A stretch of 64,000 nucleotides of DNA from Lingula anatina (Eukaryota > Brachiopoda > Lingulata > Lingulida > Lingulidae): assembly GCF_001039355.2 (NCBI RefSeq), contig NW_019776020.1, positions 73,264 to 137,263 of the forward strand, given 5' to 3'. Shown here in pieces: positions 58,165 through 64,000 of this stretch. The notes under the pieces are model-generated. The model was not told where the DNA came from. It was given only the letters and a program-made list of their open reading frames with translations, and ran no database searches. The translations under genes were made by a program, and so were the position numbers. Positions within the stretch are counted from its first letter, which is position 1. Every line of letters starts with the position of its first letter.

Positions 58165-61100
58165 TTTAATGTTGATGATTGACAAAACAAATAATTTGTT
58201 GTTTTTCTATTATTTTACTTCAGATTTTGGTTTGGTCTGACAGAATTTTCAAGCTTGCAAAGCTTGCCAGACGTGATGTCTGACAGATATTTTTGGCCTT
58301 TCGTAAAGTCTGATTTATCACCTATAGTGTATGTGCATGTTTGACTGTGTGTGTGTGTATGTTAGGTATTTTAGGAGTAACAGTTGTTTGTTGTTACCAG
58401 TACACAGAACTGGTCTTTCTGCAATTTCCCACATGCATGCCATTTTGCAGATTAGATCAGTCTACTTCTTCTTTACACTTAATCTAATTTATCATTGCCA
58501 TTAGGATGGCTGCTCTCCTTCTTGACATACATGGATCTATAGGAGGTCACATTCCAATTACTTTGGGAGGTACTAAGCTAGCAACACAAGATACAGGACT
58601 CATAGAGAGGTATGAGTGCTAAAAGTATGTAAAATTAACCTTGTATTTTTTATTCTGTTGTGTTGTGTTACATTGTATTGTATGTATTGCATTGTGTTGT
58701 ATTGTATTATATTGTAATTTAACAACACCCCCACAGATTACGTCCGTCTAAAGAGACAACTGAAGTAATCAGATAAAAACAGAAGACAACAAAAAATATC
58801 ATAAAATAACTATGATTTAATTAATAACCTCTTCTTAAAGTTAAGTACTTTTAAAGATATTTAAAATGTTTTTTTAGTTTTGTAAATGAGTAAATGAATG
58901 TTACATGGATAATATTTCAAATGTGAAAACAAAAACGCTTGTCAATATGTATTTTCTACATGGATAATATTTCAAATGTGAAAACAAAAACACTTGTCAA
59001 TATGTATTTTCTACATGGATAATATTTCAAATGTGAAAACAAAAACACTTGTCAATATGTATTTTCTACATGGATAATATTTCAAATGTGAAAACAAAAA
59101 CACTTGTCAATATGTATTTTTAGCAGTGGTGCAATTCAGAGGGCCTATATTCCAGACCGTGAGACTGTTTCCACTGAAAAGAAGAGCCAGGAAGCTGATA
59201 TTGAGGAAGAACAGACATCCAATGCTTATGAAACTTTATTACCTCCAACAAATAACATGTCTCCAGCTGACCCAACACATCTCACCCGGTTTCAACCAAC
59301 ACAACCTGCATCTCAGCCAACACAATCTGCTTCTCAACCAATGCAATCTGCATCTCAACCAACACAATCTGCATCTCAACCAATGCAATCTGCATCTCAG
59401 CCAACACAATCTGCATCTCAACCAATGCAATCTGCATTTCAACCAACACAATCAAAAGCAACCAATTTTATAGACCAGGACAAGGGCGAGCATGTGTCCT
59501 TCAATCCTCTTATGAGTAAAATGAAACCCATTGCCATTGTTCAGTTTCCTTCACAATCAGTGTATGACAATACAACAAGAACATTGCTTAGTGATCCAGA
59601 TTTTGAAAAATACCTAGAACCTGTGCCACATGCTGCAACCAAGAATGACAAAGCCTCGGCCACAGTTGACACAGCTCAAACTTATTTCCTAGCTGAAGAT
59701 CCAGATGCTTTAGGAATAGATGATGGTTACATTTTTGTGAAACCTGTGTCCAACAGAAACCCTGCTGCAGCAGCAATGCCAGCTCAAACATGGTCTCCAG
59801 CTGCTGTGGAAACTGAGGAGACATTGGCCAGTGGCACGAGCTGTACACGTGATTCTAACATGCAGAATGCCCAACAGATGTCACCAACTGATCATTCAAG
59901 ACAGGCAAAGGTGGAGACAGCAACTGTTTCATGTTCAACAAAAGCAAAAGCTTTGTTGTTAAAGAGAGAAAACTTACACCGCGTGACAATTAAAGGTACA
60001 AATGTAGAGATACGAGGGACTGGGGACCAAGTGATCAAGTCCAAGATAGAGGTAGTAAATCACATCTTGTAATTTTTAAAGGCAGTCTATGTATGTTAGA
60101 CTTTCATGTCACAAAAATACAATGTGTTAATATTCTTGGAAGTTTCAACATTTAGCCTTTTGTCACCAGAGTTTACCAGTAATATTCAAAATTGATACAA
60201 TTTTGAGGACAATTTTTTTAGTGGAAGACCACCCTCTTTGGGTCTTTGTTATCAGTCTTTTATAACTAATGGGGAGTAATATAGAAAAGCGAGTAATAAA
60301 TAATTGTTGCTGTTTTGATTTAGGTGTATGACAAGATGAATGAAATGGTTGAGAAAGCACAGCCATTGTCACAGCGTTTACAAAATGTATTCAATAAAGT
60401 TGCAGTGAGGGATTTTATCAACGGAGAATTGTCTAAAAAACAGCTCAAGGTGGAGTGGACATTGGGGCCAGATGGATTAACTGTGACAGCATTTGGTGAG
60501 ATGAAAGCACCTTAAGTTTTTTATATTATGGAATTTATTCAGAAGTGTCATTTTTTTATTTTATTTTTGTGCAGTTTATGAATTAATTTGATTTCTCCTT
60601 TTTCCTGATTTTTGGAATTTTGTTTGATGTCAAGATATTACAATTTTAAAAATTAGATTAATCTTGATAATTGTATCTACCATTTTCCACTAATACTGTA
60701 CTTATGTGTACTGTACTTTGTGGCATTACTTCATATTTTATTTGCTGACAAAGGAAAGACATTTATATAACCTTACTCAATTTCAAAGTAGAAAAGGTTG
60801 GCCAGCCCATTTCAGCAAGGAAGGGTGTAACAGAAATAATATTGAAAATGTATTTCTCTTGAATGTAATACAAATATGGCACTGCAAGTAGTATTTTTTT
60901 TTAATGCGTATTTTCAGATTCAACTGTAGCTGATGAGACGATGAAAATGATCATAGCCTTAACTGACATGCAGAAACATATAGTAGAAAAAGATAGCCAG
61001 CCCCTTTTGGCAATGGAAACCTTTAGAAATATGGTGCAGAAGTTTAACCAGACAAGAAATGCAGTTATTGAATGTGACACCACTGAGGTAGTGATAGAAG

Positions 61101-62457
61101 GATTAAAGCAAGATGTGACCAATGGTCTTATCCTAATTAAGAAATATATTCAGGTAAAATTAACATCTATTTTTATTTATTTATTTATTTTATTTTATTT
61201 TATTTTTTTTTGATGACAATGAATGTGATTGTCTGTATTATAGAATGAAATTTTAATTATTTGGGAGGTCGATTTACTGGTACTTATATGTCAGGGACAA
61301 AATACTTTTCTTGAAATAATATTTTAGTTTTCTGTTACAGAACTGTGTCTCATACCAAATCAGATGATATTTAGATAATTTATATTATATTGTTTGTAAA
61401 GTTTGCAGCTGGCACCTAATATACTCTGTGAAGTATAGATATACTGGCACTGCATGGTAACACTGTATTTTGTATTTGATGTAAAAAAAACAAGCAATTT
61501 GTTACATTTATTGTACCAGTACATGCAATTTTCACCCCCAGGAAAATACCATTGTTTCATCAACAATACCAGTGTACAAAAGCGGAAAGCTTTCTTATTT
61601 GAAGACTCACTGTGAAGCTAGAATAAAGGGCGCTGTGAGGTAAGTGCATGGTGTTACTCACCTGTGCAGTGACCTTGACAGAGGTTGTGGTTGCTATGAT
61701 ACAGCATGCTGGCCATTTTGCAGTTGCAATTAAGCGCGTACTCTGAAGTGCCAAATAATAGTGCTGGCACGATTATTTTTTTTTTCCGGAAATTTACCAT
61801 CTGGCACAATCTTATTTTCCCCAGCATGATTAATAATTTCCCCAAATTAGACACTGAATAGATTCCCCGCAGGAATTATGCAACAAACATTCAAGTGGGT
61901 CAACCATATTTGATTTGCAGATCTGTTAGTCCGCTGTTCTAAATTATTTAATTTATTAACCTCATTTATTTTCAGGCAACCCAAGAACAAGATGAGTATT
62001 AAATTTAAAGACAATCACCTGACAGTCAGTGGAGTAAAGGAAGATGTGGAACAACTACAAGATGAAGTGAACAAACTGCTTAAAAAGATTGTTGATGTGA
62101 CATTCCAAGGGTCCACACCAGGTATGTCAGCATGTCAACGTAATGTGGTAGATGTGACTGTGTGGTGGCTTTGAATGCGTTAGATGTGATTGCGTTAGAT
62201 GTGATTGCTGGTTGGAGAGTAGACAACAAATTTGCAGTATGACTAGTAATAAGGCAAAGCCATAAGTTGGCTTGATCTCTTTGCACTTCTTCATTGATAC
62301 GCCTTCTAATTATCATTGAATACCATTGGTTTGTTCCAGGCATGTTTCACTTCCTGACAAGACAACAGTTTGGCCAGAGTCTGCTGAAGGCTCTGGAAAG
62401 TCAGAACCAATGTGTGATCGAGGTTGAAGCTGGACATAACCCCCCTATCCCTGCCAG
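41358..62457 (+). CDS. PARP14-like paralogue, 5' part (incomplete)
   Basis: Opposite-strand paralogue of the 15757-38732 gene. Exons: 41358-41502, 42147-42380, 56207-56356, one of 57255-57318 or 58546-58609, 59124-60051, 60324-60495, 60918-61153, 61542-61639, 61976-62121, 62340-62457. All exons are open, splice sites and phases match the minus-strand gene, including the GC donor at 42381. They encode RRM-like 1 (lacking its first strand), RRM-like 2, the linker and the KH-like segments, up to EVEAGHNPPIPAR. No macro or PARP exon was found from 62458 to 64000, so the gene either continues to the right or is truncated. No valid first exon lies upstream. A decayed copy of the first-exon region is found downstream of exon 2 instead (about 42790-43040). 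It may be a functional gene, a mis-ordered assembly, or a pseudogene. Confidence 0.65.
42147..42380 (+). CDS. Paralogue exon: RRM-like 2 with GC donor
   Basis: Acceptor TTCCAG|ATATCGG, donor AAAAG|GCAAGT. Encodes SIRITSIPKDVTKDHVEFYF and CNLDRGYAVLTFEDPK. Same length and phase as 34340-34573. Confidence 0.85.
42790..43040 (+). pseudogene. Decayed copy of the first-exon region
   Basis: Matches the minus-strand sequence of 38.96-38.32 kb, with a deletion that removes the TATA box and most of exon 1. AAGCAAGATTTTGCACCT remains, but the donor CAGGTATCG is lost (TCACTTTTCGTAAA). It lies after RRM-like exon 2 instead of before exon 1, so order is disturbed. Confidence 0.6.
43441..45441. mobile_element. 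2-kb DNA element with ~345-bp terminal inverted repeats
   Basis: The left end (GTCTGGATGACTGGTGC) is mirrored by the right end (GCACCAGTCATCTAGAC). The pairing continues for about 345 bp (left to ~43786, right from ~45116), including the GTTGCTTAGCAACCGTTGC-type block. The flanking TA on each side (43439-43440, 45442-45443) fits a TA target duplication. No transposase frame is evident. The inside holds an AAT microsatellite (about 44008-44030) and a LINE fragment. Confidence 0.8.
44455..44960 (+). pseudogene. LINE reverse-transcriptase C-terminal fragment
   Basis: Frame-broken remnant. ILEIWSLRNLSIIGKSTVV is the segment after the RT palm in L1/Tx1-type LINEs. In another frame FTKALNFTWLKTLLYEDNK and SKWRAFFSA match the following conserved region. 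Stops and frame changes show that it is dead. It lies inside the inverted-repeat element. Confidence 0.65.
45600..45641 (+). promoter_or_regulatory. CCAAT and TATA-type promoter
   Basis: CCTATTGGTTGAAG (inverted CCAAT) at about 45600 and GGTATATAAGC at about 45628, spaced about 28 bp apart, upstream of a 93-codon frame at 45772. Preceded by a GC-richer, CpG-containing stretch (about 45535-45595). Confidence 0.4.
45772..46049 (+). CDS. Candidate orphan first exon
   Basis: ATG in good context (AGAAATGGG), 92 codons, then donor ATCCAG|GTAAGC in phase 2. Reads MGENKTKHMAVCTDIFVKD ... IIEVEKNLQVFNEVIENLP, helical and Lys/Val/Ile-rich. No family recognised. With the upstream CCAAT and TATA it could be the first exon of an unknown gene, but no second exon was found before the satellite units. 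Confidence 0.3.
46828..47727. repeat. Satellite-bearing repeat, unit 1
   Basis: Begins GATGTGTCTGTACATATTGCC with a GTCGCCGTC-rich header, then AAAACGCAGGTCAAGTTCG, and ends ACAGTACAGTAAATATATATA. It has only the header part of the 160-bp inner repeat. The remainder (CATTTCCTGCATCTTTACAAC ...) is shared with units 2 and 3. Confidence 0.8.
48385..48538 (-). repeat. 3' LTR of Ty3-type element
   Basis: 154 bp. On the minus strand a purine tract ending AAAGGTGGGAGGA lies directly before it. Confidence 0.9.
48696..52640 (-). CDS. Gag-Pol polyprotein of Ty3-type element
   Basis: 1314 residues in one frame, no frameshift between gag and pol. Gag ~1-225, then two zinc knuckles (CNFCGYKHAMWKSDC at 230-244, CSKCGETNHFFKKC at 251-264), aspartic protease (LLDTGAD, 314-320), reverse transcriptase (DVKNAFWHIRLDEQSS, LPFGLKVSSEIFQ, catalytic box IADD at 581-584), RNase H (~720-850, ILAYYDKDKQTVLQVDSSKD), integrase with zinc-binding HSAHLGH and CAPC (948-983), and core Asp 1012, Asp 1065, Glu 1101 (D-x35-E). 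Domain order RT-RNaseH-integrase is that of Ty3/gypsy. The C-terminus is Arg/Pro-rich. All key residues are present. Confidence 0.95.
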   Translation of the reverse strand: MPPKPVSGIHPPAAPDLSGPKAKENWKLFKQKWQNYSVITQLSEHPRAYQVALLLHALGDEGLRIHNGFTYETEDADRTTAEILSKFDDFAVGEINETYEHFVFNQRSQSADKSFETFLAEIRNLMKTCNYHQDSVKSILRDQIVLGIYDKDTQKRLLREPNLTLDKCITICKTAENATAQVKALNPTAAAPNVNKVSTQRDQGKKSTERHNPPVGTKSQNAKRDKHLECNFCGYKHAMWKSDCPAWGKTCSKCGETNHFFKKCPNTNIRSVDEFGEATDEDMYLNTITVVQSGKTKDRVTAKLAVKGQHINFLLDTGADINTICRRYVKPNDIRPTKRKLFVWDHSRVEPLGEAVLSVENVKTGEKYTATFVVMPNDLQCLLSMDLTLKMGLITINDQRFISCVQSEEAVSIGDLGEANLCINADVRPRALPSRNIPVALKEPVKREIDRLVDLGVLVPVTQPTEWVSQMTVVPKPNGKLRLCIDPQSLNEALMREHYRLPTMDDVLPMLSHAKVFSKVDVKNAFWHIRLDEQSSLLTTMITPFGRFRWARLPFGLKVSSEIFQRHLTEALSDLDGVFTIADDIVVVGCGETKAQALSDHDMKLRKLYERCEQHHVILNQEKNEIAKSEIKFHGHLLTDQGVKADSSKIEAIINMPPPTDVAGVKRLCGMVQYLARFLPNLSEDLEPLRALTKKDCQWDWSAECENAIETVKRKLTETPILAYYDKDKQTVLQVDSSKDGIGAVLMQEGYPIEYASRSLSVSERNWAQIEKELMSVVFGLERFDQYTYGTKVIVQNDHRPLTAIVTRPLSQAPKRLQSLLMRLFRYDIEFRFVKGSELHIADTLSRAFLDGAETGENDARVSHIQCFTNISDARLQEVKDATDNDPNMTTLRSFILNGWPNKHDVPMELKVYYSMRDILTCEAGVILKGEAIVIPSALRNDIKKRLHSAHLGHDSMLCRARSLVYWPGMSHDIKQLVEACAPCQELRPRNEKETLKPQSDGNAPWDKVSSDIFEIDGRQFLVVIDHYSNFIEVDRLHTTTSTSIITCLKKQFARFGIPRMMVTDAGPQYASREFRVFCQEWGVQHEMTAPGHHSANGKAEAAVKVAKYLMIKAKKTGTDPNIALLEQRNTPRADTHKSPNEMMFGKLTRTMLPRFVPQNKHDNDNVYQKRKKRKMAVKQCHDKKARDLPALADGQSVYFEHRENGQYVLGRIKEKMKDRSYVIEGANGSTYRRNRVQIRPTKVPFKKPLPEIELAPSSIPVQSELSPDIDRADTSRETPQPTDDNAIPHTDTYIRRSERTRRAPEYFKDFVTK
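52839..52856 (-). other. Primer binding site of Ty3-type element
   Basis: Immediately after the 5' LTR the minus strand reads TGGTGGCAGCTGGAACGG. TGG matches the CCA end of a tRNA; the tRNA was not identified. Confidence 0.6.
52857..53010 (-). repeat. 5' LTR of Ty3-type element
   Basis: 154 bp, differs from the other LTR at about three bases (CAGAACCG/CAGCACCG, TTTTGCTG/TTTTACTG, CCTCCTGC/CCTCCAGC). Confidence 0.9.
53536..55320. repeat. Satellite-bearing repeat, unit 3
   Basis: Same header and tail as units 1 and 2 but with the inner 160-bp repeat expanded to about seven copies (53681-54690). Confidence 0.85.
53681..54690. repeat. 160-bp tandem array
   Basis: About seven head-to-tail copies with starts of AAAACGCAGGT at 53681, 53840, ~53999, 54160, 54320, 54480 and 54640, so periods are 159-160 bp. 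Units contain CCGATAGGCCTGTTGTCATG and TTCAGCATATATGCAAC. The central copies are almost identical, first and last more diverged. The frame running through 53537-54094 is an artefact of the repeat. Confidence 0.95.
55730..55951. repeat. Direct duplicate before the gap at 55977
   Basis: Repeats as 55978-56190 (GTTTTACATTTTCAAAGGG ... TTTGCTGCCTTG). The first copy then turns into a satellite end (CAGCATATATGCAAC) and meets a single N. The second copy runs into the exon at 56207. Confidence 0.9.
56207..56356 (+). CDS. Paralogue exon: VVEIVTARKH
   Basis: 150 bp, acceptor TTTCAG, donor CCACCAG|GTAAAA. Encodes VEIVTARKHALVNVPVSVV. It is separated from the RRM-like 2 exon by 13.8 kb of repeats. Confidence 0.85.
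56410..57000. repeat. Degenerate copies of the satellite header
   Basis: Two worn copies of a TGTCTGTACATATT ... GCAGGTTGCTTTTGAAAAT unit (about 56420-56640 and 56640-56790), followed by an ATTT-rich microsatellite (about 56936-57000). Confidence 0.5.
57255..57318 (+). CDS. Paralogue alternative 64-bp exon, copy 1
   Basis: Acceptor CTGAAG|GT, donor GCAAG|GTATGA, phase 1 in, 2 out. Encodes HIPVTQESSNLASWVTGFIA, more diverged from the minus-strand exon than copy 2. Confidence 0.6.
58093..58160. repeat. AT microsatellite
   Basis: About 34 AT dinucleotides. Confidence 0.95.
58546..58609 (+). CDS. Paralogue alternative 64-bp exon, copy 2
   Basis: Acceptor AGGAG|GT, donor AGAGAG|GTATGA, phase 1 in, 2 out. 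Encodes HIPITLGGTKLATQDTGLIE. Followed, like copy 1, by a TTGTATTGTATTATATTG tract, which shows local duplication of exon plus flank. Using both copies together would shift the frame to a stop. Confidence 0.65.
58902..59121. repeat. 55-bp tandem repeat abutting a splice acceptor
   Basis: Four copies starting TACATGGATAATATTTC at 58902, 58957, 59012 and 59067. The last unit ends CTTGTCAATATGTATTTTTAG, which is the acceptor of the exon at 59124. The minus-strand gene has a single CTGTCAATATAAATTTTCAG here. Confidence 0.9.
59124..60051 (+). CDS. Paralogue exon: linker with 7-residue repeats
   Basis: 928 bp, phase 2 in, 0 out, donor ATAGAG|GTAGTA. About eight copies of a 21-bp unit (59293-59455) give QPTQSAS and QPMQSAS in near alternation, where the minus-strand gene has only one SQPTQSK. 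Ends with KAKALLLKRENLHRVTIKG, the KH-like unit. Confidence 0.85.
60324..60495 (+). CDS. Paralogue exon: KH-like (VYDKMNEMVEK)
   Basis: 172 bp, acceptor TTTAG, donor CATTTG|GTGAGA. Same length and phase as 30978-31149. Confidence 0.85.
60918..61153 (+). CDS. Paralogue exon: KH-like (MIIALTDMQK)
   Basis: 236 bp, acceptor TTTCAG|AT, donor ATTCAG|GTAAAA. Same length and phase as 30329-30564. Confidence 0.85.
61542..61639 (+). CDS. Paralogue exon: ENTIVSSTIP
   Basis: 98 bp, acceptor CCCCCAG, donor GTGAG|GTAAGT, phase 0 in, 2 out. Encodes GKLSYLKTHCEARIKGAV, nearly the same as both cassette versions. Confidence 0.85.
61845..61945. repeat. Partial CAAATATGGC-family MITE
   Basis: Right half only: TTAGACACTGAATAGATTCC ... 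CAACCATATTTGATTTGCAG. Confidence 0.6.
61976..62121 (+). CDS. Paralogue exon: KH-like (QPKNKMSIKF)
   Basis: 146 bp, two codons shorter than 23270-23421 and 29262-29413. Encodes KDNHLTVSGVKEDVEQLQDE. The next intron has two units of the 15-bp GTTAGATGTGATTGC motif. Confidence 0.85.
62340..62457 (+). CDS. Paralogue exon: MFHFLTRQQF, last one seen
   Basis: 118 bp, acceptor GTTCCAG, donor TGCCAG|GTAGCC, phase 1 in, 2 out. The next exon (macro start) is expected but not present up to 64000. Confidence 0.85.
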
Positions 62458-64000
62458 GTAGCCCTGTCAAATTACAACTGTCAAATTAACACTTGCCAAA
62501 TTACAACTGCCAATTAAATTAACACTTGCCAAGTTTACACCTGCTAAATTAATACTTCAGAATCAATTAAGCACTTCAAAATTTGCCATATCAACATCTT
62601 GCCATAGTTTGAATAAAATCAAAATGCATACTCTTAGCAAAATTTCAGGCTTCCCACACACAGTTTCTGCATATGTGCAGCACATTCACATTAAGCACCT
62701 AAAGCCAATATAGAGGTGCAATTGATGTCGCAGGCATGCTCTTAAAAATTTACAGTGCTCAGATTGCAAACTATGTTTGGTTAATTTAGGGTCCCATATG
62801 TAGAAGTTTGTATCAAAGCTTCACTCTTCTGGAACCATGAATAATAAAAGATAACTCATCGTCTAACCCCAAAAAAGAACATATATGTTACTGTCACAAA
62901 TGCAAAACATCCACCTTTTACTCACTTACTTACTCAAAATTCAGTCATCACTGGTTTTGGTCTATGATTTATCTCCTACAAGTATAACATTGTAAAAAAT
63001 GATAATAAACTTCTGTATAGAGCAATTAATTGTCTTTGAGCAACTTTAGTTTTCTTGTCATTGAATATTTTAATATTAAAAAAAAAAAGCGAGGAAAATA
63101 CACTCTACCAACAGTAAAATAAACATTAAATAAATTCATTTTCCCCTTGTGCTCCAAATTTTATATCAGAAATGTCAAACTATCATGGAATCTCTATTTT
63201 CTAGTCAGAAAAAAAAACATTGTTTTTTCTTGCACCAAGTACTTGAAAAAAATGAAACATTTTGACAATTTTCTAGGGAACACAAGTTACCTAGTATTAG
63301 CCATGATGCAAAGCCCCTTGAGTTACAGTTTAGACATTTATAAAAACATCCTTACGTCATGTCTAATTTATCATGACTGAACTGCTATAAAATATATTGG
63401 AATGCGTTATAAAGATTAAAATTAAATGACCCAGAACGTGTGTTACCGTACGTTTTTAGAACATATGTTATCGTTAAGGGCTCTTTGCATAATGTTAAAG
63501 ACATGTTTAAGTTAAAATTTGAATTAAAATTGAGACAGTTGTGGATTTTTGTTCTATACACATATATATTTAAGAAATTTGATTTAGGTCACACATAATC
63601 TCAATCTCAGCGACAAAAGTTGATAGAGGTCATAGTTGCCCTGATGCGGTAACAAGCATTGCAACCCTTTGTTAGTAATGAGCTAATTGCACTCTTAACC
63701 TACCCTCACTGGTTAATTACTAGTTTAGTATTCATAAAAAGAGGCGTAGTTAGGTATTAGACAATTTTTCTGATCACTTAATGTGTTAGCAGTGCGTTGT
63801 CTTCAAATTAAATCAGTTAACTGTAAATATGGCTCACAATAGTGTATTATTTATCATAGTGTACTTTCCACTTTTATATATGACAGAGTTTTTATGTACA
63901 GACACAGATGTGTCTGTACATATAGCCGTCATCTGCGTCTGTCGTCGCCGCCATCGCCGTCGCCGTGCACTTTTACCGATAACACGATAAGTGGAAAACT
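62458..64000. other. Intron or downstream region without recognised exon
   Basis: AT-rich, no match to the macro-start exon that lies ~430 bp after the equivalent exon in the minus-strand gene. It ends with the header of a satellite-bearing repeat at 63906. Confidence 0.5.
63906..64000. repeat. Satellite-bearing repeat header (cut by window end)
   Basis: GATGTGTCTGTACATATAGCC and the GTCGCCGCCATCGCC tract, then AACACGATAAGTGGAA, as at 46828, 47728 and 53536. Confidence 0.8.

Noticed and set aside
59126-59473. Second plus-strand frame and an opposite-strand CWLRCRLHWL frame
   Set aside because: Shadows of the 21-bp coding repeat of the linker exon.
41190-62457. Plus-strand gene as a mere haplotype copy of the minus-strand gene
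   Set aside because: Exon peptides differ at many positions (roughly a quarter in the VVE exon), intron contents differ, and orientation is opposite; a paralogue fits better.

Overview
The window looks like nuclear DNA from a non-model marine invertebrate. It is AT-rich, has many short exons in long introns with GT-AG splice signals, and carries many MITEs, microsatellites, a Ty3-type LTR retrotransposon and a macro-domain ADP-ribosyltransferase (PARP14-like) family. I cannot fix the phylum: a lophotrochozoan or an invertebrate deuterostome would both fit. No bacterial, organellar, tRNA, rRNA or CRISPR feature was seen.

Layout: 1-10.2 kb has no confident gene, only repeats and a promoter-like, CpG-containing stretch near 7.8-8.0 kb that points left. 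10.2-12.2 kb holds one intronless minus-strand gene for an unrecognised protein with about nine membrane segments. 12.2-15.7 kb is repeat-bearing intergenic DNA. 15.7-38.7 kb is a minus-strand PARP14-like gene; its exons were joined by hand from splice sites and phase. They encode two RRM-like domains, a long low-complexity linker, KH-like segments, a macro domain, a further KH-like segment and a C-terminal PARP catalytic domain with an apparent H-Y-E triad. Its macro-domain part (eight exons) occurs twice in tandem (19.6-24.0 and 25.1-30.0 kb). Either copy gives one open frame, but using both breaks the frame, and a single N sits at the junction of the two copies. The simplest reading is two haplotypes placed side by side, with mutually exclusive cassettes as the biological alternative.

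41.2-62.5 kb carries a diverged paralogue in opposite orientation (head to head). It has the RRM-like to KH-like exons but no macro or PARP exons before the window ends. Its 13.8-kb intron is full of mobile DNA: a 2-kb element with ~345-bp terminal inverted repeats and a TA duplication holding a LINE fragment (43.4-45.4 kb), an orphan candidate first exon with CCAAT and TATA signals (45.6-46.05 kb), and a satellite-bearing repeat in at least three large units (46.8-55.3 kb), the middle one split by an intact-looking Ty3-type retrotransposon (48,385-53,010) with 154-bp LTRs and a GATGG target duplication. The header of the same satellite family reappears at the right edge of the window.

In vertebrates macro-PARPs write and read ADP-ribose marks in stress and antiviral responses. 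That role is inferred here from family only. The most useful things to check are the two incompatible macro cassettes, the retained catalytic glutamate, the conserved GC-AG intron, the mutually exclusive 64-bp exons of the paralogue, and the satellite family with its variable inner array.
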